Source: Elysia crispata
Taxonomy: Eukaryota > Mollusca > Gastropoda > Plakobranchidae
Assembly: GCA_033675545.1 (NCBI GenBank)
Contig: JAWDGP010002132.1
Span: 159,501-223,500 of the forward strand
Direction: 5' to 3'
Length of the DNA: 64,000 nt
In this document: positions 21,531-32,700 of the stretch, piece by piece
How positions within the stretch are numbered: position 1 is the first letter of the stretch
How the letters are laid out: each line of letters opens with the position of its first letter
Made by a program: the position numbers and the translations under genes
Notes under the pieces: generated by a model
Told to the model about the DNA's origin: nothing
The model's database searches: none
The model's input: the letters and a program-made list of their open reading frames with translations, nothing else

Positions 21531-23661
21531 GTATGTCTGTATTTAGACCTAGATCTACTCTTCTGGATCTAGATTCACATATCTCAAGATTAATTCCAGC
21601 TTTTGTCATTTATTATTACTATTAGATCCAAATCTAGATCTCAATTTTCAATGGCTCTTGAGCTCCTGAGTTGAACCACTAATATAGCTTGTTTAATAAA
21701 AGTAAACTTGAAATTTTTTAGACATGCTATGCTGTATGATAGGATACCTGAGAAATATTTTTACATTATAGTTTATTATAAAATTTTTTGACCGCTACAT
21801 CCAATGATCCAGCTCTGCTGAATTTGAAATTCAACTTAAAAGCAGGCCTACCAGTATACAGTGGAAACCTCAAAAACCGAAGTCTGATTATTCGAATTTC
21901 TCCTAAACCGAATTTTGCAAGATGATAGGTTTTTTTTTTTCTCTTTGGCTTTGTTAGAATTTGAGTCGTGTTTCGAAGTATTTCTGATTTGATTCTCTCA
22001 ATTCGAAGTGGATACCACCTCATAAGGCATCACAAAAGTGTTACATGCATGATTGCATCTCTCAAGCAGCAAGCAATGCCGATCTGCCCAAGAAAGGCTC
22101 ATCAGTGCGCTAACAAATCAAGAAGGGAGCAGATGCATGAACAATTAAGTGCCAGTAGCACATCTGTACTGATACGGATAGCAACGTGGGACGGGGGAAG
22201 GGGAGGGTTGCTCGTTGCAGGCTCAGTACACACTCACTCAGTGAGTCTTAGACTCTGTTATACTCATTTTTGTAATTCGAATACTCTTAATTCGAAGAAT
22301 TAATCTATTCCCATACAATTCGAATTTGAGGTTCACACTGTACTTAAGTTGTTATGACTATCAGAGATTTAAAGCCTTTCATTCAAACTTCACTAAATAT
22401 AAATGAAGTTAATATACTTACAAGTGTTTTATTTCGGAAAGACTTAATGAGCCAACTGATATTTTAAGCTTTATTTCTCTATGCATGTTTTTAATTTTAA
22501 AAATTCATAGATCTCTTTTACTTTTAGTTTTAACACATTGGGAAATAAAAAAATACATTTTTTTACCTGCTTTAGGACACAGGCATTTTTAGAATATTAA
22601 ATGTTCCATGAATCTATGACATTGGTTCTATTACGATTATTCTCATAAGCCTGTGCATCAGTTGAACTTGAATCTTTATAATATAAATTTTTCAGTTATT
22701 ACTTTAGTGCGAGTGATTTTTTTACATTAATTACAATGCTTCTTCTTCAGTATATCCTGGTGCAAATATGTCCAGACCAGGTGATGACCTTCGGAGGAAG
22801 TGAGGAGCCATGTGCTAACATTGATATCAATTGTATTGGAGTTGTGGGGCCGGACAAAAACAGGCAGCTGGCCCCCAAACTCTCAGATTTTATTGAGAAG
22901 CATCTTGGTATCAAGAAAGATAGGTAAGCCTGTAATGTTTATCTTTGTGTTATACATTTTATTATTCTGACAGGGAGAAAAAGCAAATGTAGAGGAAGTT
23001 GTCTTGTAAAGTATATATAGAAATCAACAGTTTATATACAGTTACCATTAACTTAATAAAGACCAGAGTGAATGCTTTTTTGTTGAGAGACGTGGGAAAG
23101 ATCAATCAGGATGACCATATAGGCTATTGGTCACCTTTGATGGAGTCAACAAAGCCTAAACCTAAACTGTGAAACTACCGGTACCCAAGTAGCTCCCCTT
23201 GGCTTGATTATTTAGCCTATTTTAGGACCCAATGCGGAACAATCCCCTAAATATAAATATGACACTTGGAAGGGAGATAGCAATGTAAAAACCTCCAGGA
23301 TATCCCCTGGTGACCAGCTCAACAGATCTATCGTGTCTATCCCTTACTCTAAATGAAGCTGAAGGGATTCACTTTGGTTTACACTACGCTTTGATTTGGC
23401 TTGGGTAATCTGTGAAGGAAAACTACATTTTGGGGTCACATAAAAATACTGTAAATATTAATGGAGCCAGGCGTTTTGTTGTAACTTCTGTTATTGTTCA
23501 TTGTTTTTGGGTGTGGTTTAAAGCAATGGGAGACCACTGTTAATTACAAATTTTATACAACTTATAATAGATACATATGCCTTATCTTCCACAGGTTCTA
23601 CATAAATATCTTTGACATCCCAAGACCATCTTGTGTGTGGAATGGATCAACGTTTGGTTAA
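21423..23661 (+). CDS. MIF: Macrophage migration inhibitory factor (MIF), complete, 3 exons
   Basis: MIF is a small trimeric cytokine with keto-enol tautomerase activity. The exons 21423-21530, 22751-22923 and 23595-23661 join in frame to 115 codons plus TAA, the same length as human MIF including the initiator Met. The protein starts MPGLLISTNL. The catalytic Pro right after Met is present, as are the active-site GKPP lysine, VPDQ-like CPDQVMTFGG and SEEPCA, and it ends VWNGSTFG. The vertebrate CALC redox motif is CANI here, so the second Cys is missing. All introns are GT-AG. The gene is divergent from NUDT9. A likely AATAAA lies at 23903-23908. Confidence 0.95.
21859..22340. mobile_element. 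Tigger/pogo-like MITE in MIF intron 1
   Basis: TA (21857-21858) precedes CAGTGGAAACCTCAAA. The right end, inverted, reads CAGTGTGAACCTCAAA and is followed by TA (22341-22342). Repeated ATTCGAA words lie in both subterminal zones. CAGTG ends with a TA duplication are typical of the Tigger/pogo group. At 482 bp it has no transposase frame. Confidence 0.7.
22751..22923 (+). CDS. MIF: MIF exon 2
   Basis: The acceptor TTCTTCTTCAG is followed by YILVQICPDQVMTFGGSEEP and later KLSDFIEKHLGIKKD. The donor is AG|GTAAGC. This exon holds the strand and loop segments around the tautomerase pocket. Confidence 0.95.
23595..23661 (+). CDS. MIF: MIF exon 3
   Basis: The acceptor TTCCACAG completes an Arg codon and leads into FYINIFDIPRPSCVWNGSTF, G and TAA, aligning with the YINYYD...VGWNNSTFA end of human MIF. 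Confidence 0.95.
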
Positions 23662-25520
23662 TATAGGTATCTAAAAAAAAGTGACACATGTGTGCCACAG
23701 TAAAAGATGTTTTCATTTATCAGCAATTTGAGGTCTCTTTTTTTTTTCTTATAAGTAAATTAGATACAGTATGTTTGACTAATTTGCATAAATCCCATAA
23801 GTTTTTTATACGATTTATTTGTAAACAGATTTTGTTCAACTTCTCTGCATATCCACATGTAATTAGGTACCACAAAGTGATTTTTCAAATCCAGCAAATT
23901 TGAATAAAACCAATCGCACTCTAAAAAGCTTGTGGCGACATGAAATTTCCAACAAATTTCATCAAAATCGGTTCGGAAATAAAAAAATTTACAGCTTTTT
24001 AAATTTTGTGTATAACAAATTGCGTGCATCGGGCTATTTTTAAGAACACATGAATGTCATTTTTTAAAGTTTATGAAAGAAAAAATGATATATTTACAAT
24101 GTCCAGTACAGTGATTAAACACATGTATACAAAATTTCAGGGGGTTAGAAAAAAAAGAAGAAAAGTTATTGGTCATCAAAAATGGCCAAAAACACTTGTG
24201 GCACATCAAAATTACAAGCAAATAGACTACATGAGGCACTTTTGGTCCATCGTAAAAAAACACACCATCTTCACATTGTTTCAATACTTATTTTACTAAT
24301 ACAAAATATTGTATTTAGTTCACTCAATTTTTTCAGCAGCCTAGAAATTTATCTTTATAAGTTAAAGAAACCCAAAGTTGGCTTAGCGACAAATTTTGCG
24401 CATTGGAAGAAAATTGGTCAAAATAGCATCATGTTTCAGAAGTTTTATGATAAAAAAACACATTTTTCGTACTACAATAAGAAAACTTTCAGATTGTAAG
24501 GTTTTTAGGATGCTGAATCTAGTAATGCTATCTTTTTGATAAATTGATCACTGTTTCTATATCAAAACTGCATTTTAAATCACCGACTGAAGTAAAAAGA
24601 ATTATAATCACAGATTAATTATGATAGAATTAGAACATTATATTTTCAAATGCATACGTTATACTATAAGCTAAACCAAAAAAAAAAAAATTACATTTGG
24701 CTACCAAAGGTAGAGACTAAAATATTACAATTTTTACATTTGGCTACTTAAGGCCAAATTCATGGCTTTCTAGATATAAATATCGGCAGCCGCCATTTTG
24801 AATTTAGTTCATCAACACGCATTGAAAATGCGGTTTTATACACAAATTTTGAGTATTCACAGATAAAATCGGGTTTGCATTATTTTAAATATGCATAACA
24901 AATTCATAGATGCATGCAGTTTCGAAATTCATTGAGCTTTAAAAATTAAATCAGTAATAATTTTACTGAACTGACCAAGGGCTTTTTTGCTGTTCCTTGC
25001 TCTGCACAGCTTCTCGTCTAAAAACTCGAAAACCATTGTATTCATTTTAATAAATAGCCTATAAAAAGTATAGTTATAAAGGAACATAACTGCCCTGTCT
25101 GGGAACAGCCACTTGAGCCGTGGCAGGCAATTGCAAAGGCTTAGAGATCGATCCTTGGGTTGACTTTTTTAAACTTAAGTCTCTCAACCAAGAAAAAATT
25201 CCAGTTGCGTGATTTTTTTTTTTATAACAGAGAAAATTGGTTGTTCTTTAATTTTATACCCACAACTTTTTATTTTTAAATCCGGAAGCTTTATTAATTT
25301 GTCTTCAAAGTTTTTATCTTGACGCCCAAAATGGCTGCCAATTTTAGTGAAAGCTGTATAATCTGTGTGACGCTGCCAGCAAGCGAATTTTCAAAGCGTT
25401 AGTCTTTTTAATGCAGATTTTTTCAATACCTGCAGTTTATGAATAACAAAACAAATCACATGTTTCAAAAGAAGAAAAAACGATCTTTCCAGTGATGTAA
25501 GTTTTGTTTGTGTAGACTGA
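23662..25520. other. MIF 3' flank, no recognised gene
   Basis: This AT-rich sequence includes the candidate MIF polyadenylation signal. Overlapping frames on both strands around 23.7-24.5 kb lack similarity to known proteins. Phrases such as GCCGCCATTTTGAA and AAAATGGCTGCC suggest old repeats but could not be assigned. Confidence 0.5.
23903..23908 (+). terminator. Candidate MIF polyadenylation signal
   Basis: AATAAA lies 242 bases after the MIF stop on the same strand, with no competing AATAAA seen closer. Whether it is used is not known. Confidence 0.5.
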
Positions 25521-25524
25521 ATGT

Positions 25525-26184
25525 ATGGTATGTAAGAAGAAAAACAATCCAGAATGCAAACTTTTTAGCAAGGGAGAACAAATCAGGCAAGTACAGAAAT
25601 TCAAATACCTAGGATATACATTGACATCTGACAGTAAATGCAGGACTGAAATTAAGAAGAGAATAGCCATTGCAAAGGCTTCTTTCCAAAAAATGAGCAC
25701 CATTCTTAAAAATAGAAATATATCATTTTCAACCAAATTGAGGGTTTTGAAAACATATGTATGGTCTATACTTTTATATGGATGCGAAACTTGGACAATA
25801 ACTGCAGAAACCAAGAAAAATTTAGAGGCAGCGGAAATGTGGTTCTACAGGAGAATGGTAAGAATATCATGGAAAGAAAAGAGGACAAATGAATCTATAT
25901 TAGAAGAAACGAACTAAGAGAGATCCCTCATAAACACAATAAGGAAAAGGCAACTGAAATTTTTAGGACACATATGTCGCCATAAGGGACTGGAATTTTT
26001 ATCTCTTACAGGCAAGATAGAAGGTACAAGAAGCAGAGGTAGACAAAGGATTACATTTCTTGATAGCTTGAGCTCTTTTGTGACAGGAAACAACAAAGAC
26101 AACATAGCCTTACTGCGGATGACGGAAGATAGGGACAGGTGGAGAATCATGATCGCCGAGGTCTGTTCCAGACAGGGCATTTGA
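25525..26184 (+). pseudogene. LINE (non-LTR) reverse transcriptase C-terminus, 5' truncated
   Basis: One frame reads VQKFKYLGYTLTSDSKC, LLYGCETWTITAETKKNLEA and AEMWFYRRMVRISWKEK. It hits TAA at 25915-25917, then continues in the same frame as SLINTIRKRQLKFLGHICRH, GTRSRGRQRITFLDS and DRDRWRIMIAEVCSRQG to TGA at 26182-26184. FKYLG, LYGCETW, WFYRRM.R..W and the GHI.R, RGRQ and RD.WR motifs are standard for the post-RT region of animal LINEs. Only one nonsense codon breaks it. The catalytic RT core is absent, which points to 5' truncation at insertion. Confidence 0.88.
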
Positions 26185-26203
26185 GAGAGAGAGAGAGAGA
26201 GAC
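26183..26203. repeat. (GA)n tail of the LINE copy
   Basis: A short GA dinucleotide run overlaps the LINE stop codon and probably marks its 3' end. Confidence 0.8.
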
Positions 26204-26380
26204 TTCTTATAAGGCAGTTTTTTAAGGGTTTTAAAGTAGGGTAATTTTGACGTCATCAGCGATGCGTTAGCTTTTCTACCGCCGGGAGATAGGGACTTTG
26301 TGGTACCTAATGTAATACATATTACTTTATTAGCCACTTGTGACAGCTTCAATAGTTTTTTGTCTGATTTAGCCAATCTA

Positions 26381-26401
26381 GTATATGTATATATGTATAT
26401 G

Positions 26402-26440
<39 letters not shown>

Positions 26441-26444
26441 GTAT
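26381..26444. repeat. (AT/GT)n microsatellite
   Basis: This TATATG and AT dinucleotide mixture gives spurious Tyr/Ile-rich open frames on the minus strand. Confidence 0.95.
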
Positions 26445-26620
26445 GAAAAAAGAAACATTATTAAACCAAAAGAAAGTCAAAATTATTGGTGGTACAAACC
26501 AATACCATTTTTTTTGTGTCTTACTTATGGCTATTGTAATGTCTAGAATTTTAGTTTGAAATTGCTCCACTTTTTACGCTGTTTACCTCCAATGTATGAG
26601 CTAAAGCATTCCATTTTTTT

Positions 26621-26729
26621 CAAATAACTTACACTTCCAAGAAACTATCATAGTTCATTGCTTTTTTTTTTTGTTAATATTTTTACTGAAACAATTGATT
26701 GCTTCAAACACTTTCCTAGTATAATTAAT
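26621..26729 (+). repeat. Dispersed repeat copy 2
   Basis: This is the second copy of the unit at 20650-20753, starting CAAATAACTTACACTTCC and sharing TAGTTCATTGCTT, TTTTTACTGAAACAATTGA and TCCTAGTATAAT. A T-run expansion separates the blocks. Confidence 0.8.
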
Positions 26730-29700
26730 ACCTGTACATACTCTCAACAGTTTTTAACAAGTTAAAAATAGAAGTGCGCTCAACATGATCATTGCATTTT
26801 AAGATTATCTTTTGCATAGAAATTTGAGTCAGATCAGAGTTTTTTAAATAGATCTTGTATCCAAGATTTGTTTAGTATCCCTCAAGACCATCATGTTGAT
26901 GAACTTTTGGCAACTACTGAATATATGACTCATTCTCAAAAGGTGGTGTCAATTTTTTAACTTGGGCCTTTATTTTCATTTTGTATTTTTATACATGTGT
27001 AAGCATCCTAAGGATAGAATAAAACTAGTCTTAAGATAGTTGAGCATCTCATTTTGGAAAGAAAGGTATATTTTTCCAATAATGTCATAAATACTTAGAC
27101 ATAATGATGAGAATATTTTGCCTTATTTCATAACTCGTTTTATGAATTATGTCCCTACTTGATTTTCAAAAGATAAATTGAGTTAAATACTGTGTAATTA
27201 TGCCAAAATATTGAAGTGAAAATTAAAATACTTTGTAGGGAAAGCAAAATTTGTGTCACTGTTACCTCTAAGTCAATCATTGCCACAGAAGTTTTTAGTT
27301 TTTTTTCAACAGCCATATTAATTCATTAATTAATGCTCATTTTGAGGGCTTATTGTCAATATCTGTTAACATCAAACAAAATTCTTATTTGAAACATAAA
27401 ATAAACAAAAAAGAAACCACAATTTTGTTCTCAGAAGTATTGATGACATAAATTGTGTCATTATTACATCCAAGTACTGACTAAGACAAAATAAAGGACT
27501 TTGTCACTTAAAATTGCCCTTGTTAGGTATAATTTAACATAGATCTAGGCCTACTTAAATTATTACAACTACAAGCATCAAATGGAGAAAAACCTATCTT
27601 TGTTATAGTTTTTGTAACATGGATCTAGGCTCTATATCTAAATCTAGTACATGTAGATGTATTGGTCTAAACTGCCTCATACACATTCAAACTAGTTATT
27701 ATCCAAAACAAGAGCTTTCTATCTTTAAAATTCCTTTTAAATCGCTTTTTAGATAAATCTCCTAAAGATGGAATGACTGAAATAGTTCTAGGGTTCTCAG
27801 ACATACCAATGACTGAAACCTGGCTTGTGTCACAAATATGCTTTTTGTTTTGATGGTGTCCAATTAAATATATGTAATTTTAAATGCAAGTACTATTAAA
27901 GATTGGAATATTTAAACATGATTCAGTATAAAAATTAATTGCACCAAAATATCAATGTATTTATCACATTTATATCTCAGAGGTATGGCTGGTCTTAAAC
28001 ATAACGTGTGTCAGAGCATTTAAACAGAATGACACAAACAAAGAAATCTTCTTGGAAAATTATTTGTTCGTGCTTTAGCAGAAATGGGCTTTATTGATTT
28101 TCAACCCAAAGTAGAAAGTTCTGACAGTGTCAGAGAATCAAAATAAGCCTTGGTGAATTGATGAGAGCTAGGATCTTAGACATATCGCAATGACACAGGC
28201 ATGGAATATCGAGGAACAGATCTTTATTTTCAGCTCAGTTGATATAATATTATGCCAAAGTTGCTTCTAAAATAAAATTTGATGTAAGACAATGTTGGTG
28301 AATCAGATTGGATGAATTAAAATATCTCGTTGAGGATTATATAAGGCTTAGTTTTATTTCAATGGGCCATGATGACACAATGCAATATGATAAGTAGCGC
28401 AGGCTAATATGTTTGTCATTGCAAAATAATGACCCTTTCCTCAATGATGAATAAATAATTACGTTCTTTAATCATTCCTTTTGCAACATCAATTACCATT
28501 TTACTCTGAAAACGAACTAGACAAAAGCTGAAGGTCAGAGAAAAATCACCACCCAAAATGTAAAAAAATCCACAAGAAAAACTTTTTTTGTTTTGAGCAT
28601 CTCATAAATTTTACAAGACACTCATGAACAATGTGATATTGTTGAAAATATCTCTTTATTATATGTGCAAAATGTAGGACTTAAAAAATCTAGTCTTAAA
28701 GCTGTACTTTCTTTTTAAATTCTGAGTGATATGTTGTGACTATGGTTGAAAAAAACACCTTTTGAGAAGGAGTCGAATTAAATTAATTGCTTTTGAATTG
28801 TCGGTTGCAATTTTTTTTTGTTAGTTACGCTGTAGTTTCTGGTAAGCTTTGTGCAATAGTATAATAGATAGATTTTAGTAGGCAATTTTGCAAAATTTTT
28901 TTTTCATTTCTCCTTGGCTTTGCCCATTTCAAACTTTTTATCCCATCCACTTCTCGATTTTACTACATTTAGAAACATTATTTTCCTCAAAAAGGCAAAA
29001 AAAAATAAAGAATGAAATACTGAGTTCTGTGTTGTTGGCCTTAAAATGATACGTTATACATGTATAAATTTATAATTACACGTTGCATTATCTTCTGAAA
29101 CAAGATGCTATTAGTTTTAGTATTACTATAATGAAATGATAGAGAAGGTATACCTCAAACTTTAACATCTTAATTCTCCAGGAAGGATATCTAGGGGAAG
29201 GTAAAATATTTTGGATTTTCATGTTTTAGTTTTGTTTTTTTTAATCTGGTAAGAGATACATATCATCATAGACAATAAAATTTAAACCTAAGAAATTATT
29301 GTTTTGTCTAAATCTAAGATTTTGGACTTTCCAGCAGCAAAATATTGTCTTTGAAAATCCGTAGTAGGGCTAAGAAAGAAATGAGTTACAACATGTGGTC
29401 TGACCATTCATATTCTTCGTGATTTCTTCTTCTCTTTGTGATTAGCCTGGGACATCTTCACAAAATTCAGTTTACTTTTTGTTTAGGAAAAAAATGTGGC
29501 CTTTGGGTGCAATCTGTATTAGGCATTGTGAGAGTGACAGTTGTTTCAAAAACAGACAGATCTCATCACTGGGACGGTTAAACTTGTACTGCAGTTACCG
29601 TCAAATTTAAGTGCAACAATTATTTAAATGATCATTGTAGAAAGAAACCGGTGATGACAAAGATTACTAAAAAGCCATCGAATTCTTGGTTCAAAAGCTT

Positions 29701-32700
29701 TAGCAGTGTAGACTTGTAAGAGCAAACCGTAGTAAATCACTTAAGATTTTTCTTTCAATCAACATCACGGGATTATATCAGAGACAAAGAAAACAAAAAA
29801 AATTGAGTCAACTGTCTAATTTTAATCTTGAAACAACATTGTTAAAATTGCTAAAAGTAGAAACACGTCTCTAGTTGGACTGTACACCAAAAAAAAATGT
29901 AAGCTCACACGATCAAACCCAAGGACAAATTCGGTTGTGGGTTTGATAAACACTCTTGGGATAAAATAAAAATCATGGAAAAGAAAAAAAAAATTATTTG
30001 AGAGGAAAAATGCTTCAAAAGGTTGTTGCCGTGAGGTCGGCCAAAGGCATAAGGGTTTCCGTACTACTAGCACTAACTGGTTTAAGTTGAGACAACATCT
30101 TTGGGCATAGACAATGAGATATAAATAATATTAAATATTGCTGGCAACAAGGAACTCAAACATCCTATGGCTACTGAGTTGAGAAAAAGGCATCTGAGAA
30201 ACACACATTGATAGTATAGAATAGGTGAACATTCGCCAAAGTATTAATTGTATGATTTAAATAAATTATCAACTGTCATTCAACCAATCACTCTATCACA
30301 GTCTTACACAAGTAATTTCTTTAGAGAGAAAAAAAGGAGACAAAAAAAGTTTCCAAACAAATCACATAAGTTACACAAATGTATTAATTATTATTTTATA
30401 ATGGAATCGGAGCAAAAGAAAAATGCTGATTCCCAATGGAAAACTAATCATTTTTATGCGATGATTTCCAGTTCATTCGTTTGTTTGTAGAAAAAATATT
30501 TGCTATAATTTATAAAGATCTTTGAAAACATAACATTAAAATTAAGACTTGTGTCCTACATGTATTTTAAAACATTGCATTCAAACATACATCTGCATAC
30601 AGACAAAATATGTCTCTCGTTTGTTATAATATTAGCATGATAGATGATCTGTTTGCACCGACTCCCTTGCTAAGATGTAAGAGGTTAGGGAAGATAAAGG
30701 AGGGGGGAGGGGGGAGAGAGCAAGGGTTATCATATGGAGCCAACAGGTGAACAATTGGAATAATGTAACGTGGGGGCTGGAAGAGAAAAAGCAAAAATAA
30801 CCCAGAAATTCTTCGCAAGTACCGGTACCCTTAGTACATCCACTCACCAAATATCATTGCATGGCAGTGACATTAAGACATAGAGCTGACGTGTGGAGAT
30901 GATGGCCATGGGGAAAGGAAAAAAACTAAAAACCAAGCAACAATTGTTTGTTTGATCTGAGTAACAATAATAATTGGCAAAATGGACATTCATCACATGT
31001 CTCAAAAACCTATCACTGGGAAAATTCATACAATATGGACCTGCACATGCTCACGTCTTCATCCTTTCTAAAGATTTCTTGCCTTCCTTCGTTGTTGTTT
31101 CATTGTGCATGAACTATGATGCAGAAGAGGTTTTTTTCTTTCTTTTTCAGTTACCAATATAGCCCGAGATCAGGAATTTAAAGCTTCAACTCTAAATGCT
31201 TGCAGAGCTGTTAATTGCAGCAAGAAATGGTGAAAGTAGATGTAGATCTAGTCTCTTAGATTTTGATTCAATGCACCTTTTTTGCAATAAAAAAAAAAAG
31301 AAAAAACTTCATCTAGGCCTATATTAAAGTTCCACCAAGTGCATGTACTGTGCCATGTCCAGTCAAATTCACTGTATTCAGACACCACCAATACCTCAGA
31401 TATGGTTCTACAAAAGCCTTCGTCTTTTAAAATTCTGTTCTTTAACCTTTCTCTAATATTGAGAAGTTTTTTTTTGTCTGTCTATGCAGAAGCTGGTGCT
31501 GAATTACACAGGATCCGACTAAAATGTATTTTTCGGGAAGAGAAAATCAATGCAAAAAAAAAATTCATTCACAAGAATTAAATGTCCCACCCACATCATA
31601 AAAACAACCCTGCACTTTAGTTATGAAGGGCACAAGTTACCCTGTTACATGATTAACAAAAATAATGGTCAGAAGGGAAAAGGGTGCGAGTGATTATTTA
31701 TTCTGAAGGCAAACGCTGTTTCTCTTGATAGAACCTCGCTGGGGTTATTTGATTGAACGCCCTGTTTAACATTAACAACACAATCAATATTTCAGTCTTA
31801 CATTGCACTCTTTAATAACAGTCTTAAGTAAATCAATCCTTTCCACAATTCCATATGCATGAAAACAGCACAAACGTTCAACATTCTCCCTTAAAATTTT
31901 ATAACAGATACAATATAACTGCATAGATCTGGATTATTCTTCTTATTCACCATTTATATACACACAAAAAAGGTGTCCTTACTCGTAAACAGCTTTGGAA
32001 GGTTAGAAAGAGGTGGTAATTCCTTGCAAAGCAGTGAGAAAGAGACAGTTATTGCTTAAAAGTAGCAAGATGAACAAAAATTTGGTCTTGATTTAAAAAT
32101 ACAGGATATCTGTATCAACATCCATAGGGACAGAGCATCCATTGCTTTCCAAGATTCCTAGGCAATTCATGGCTGTTTGGTGCGCTTCGATACCTCAAGT
32201 GATTGAGAGTTTCAAAGGCTCTTCCAATTCATGGAAAACCAAAGCAAGTGCTAACTGTAAAAATGAAAACTATTCAAACATTTCACCAGCATTTTCATAT
32301 GATCGAGATGGTGACCTGATACAAGCCTTAAGAGGGAAACTTTGTCTTGCACTTAGCTAAACGATGTAGAGGTCTTATTATTGGAAGTGTTTCATGATAA
32401 CCGATGGAAGATTACTAACATTCGTAAAAGATGGATCTAATAACTCCAAAACCTAGGTTGCATTGGTATAAACAATAAATACTTTAAGTATCAGCGTTAT
32501 TCTCAGAATGTTGCTCTATTTGCAGCTGCCAAAAGCCTTTACACTGTGTGGTACCAAACACGTCCTCAATTTTTTAATGCAATGTAATTGTAAAGAAAAA
32601 TCTTGTGAATGTATGATGAAAATAGTTGAGATTTCCTGAAGGACTGGGTGGAAAGGGGGAGTGGGTAAGAAGCAGCAGTAACATCCACCTCATTCACAAT

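Noticed and set aside
23688-24499. Overlapping 70-105 codon frames on both strands
   Set aside because: They have no recognisable motif, frames occur on both strands at once, and the composition is that of AT-rich non-coding DNA.
26349-26570. Frames rich in YIYIYI
   Set aside because: They come from the AT/GT microsatellite.
27240-28390. Recurring TGACACAA / TTGTGTCA words suggesting a degenerate long tandem repeat
   Set aside because: The spacing is irregular and no longer alignment could be made by eye.
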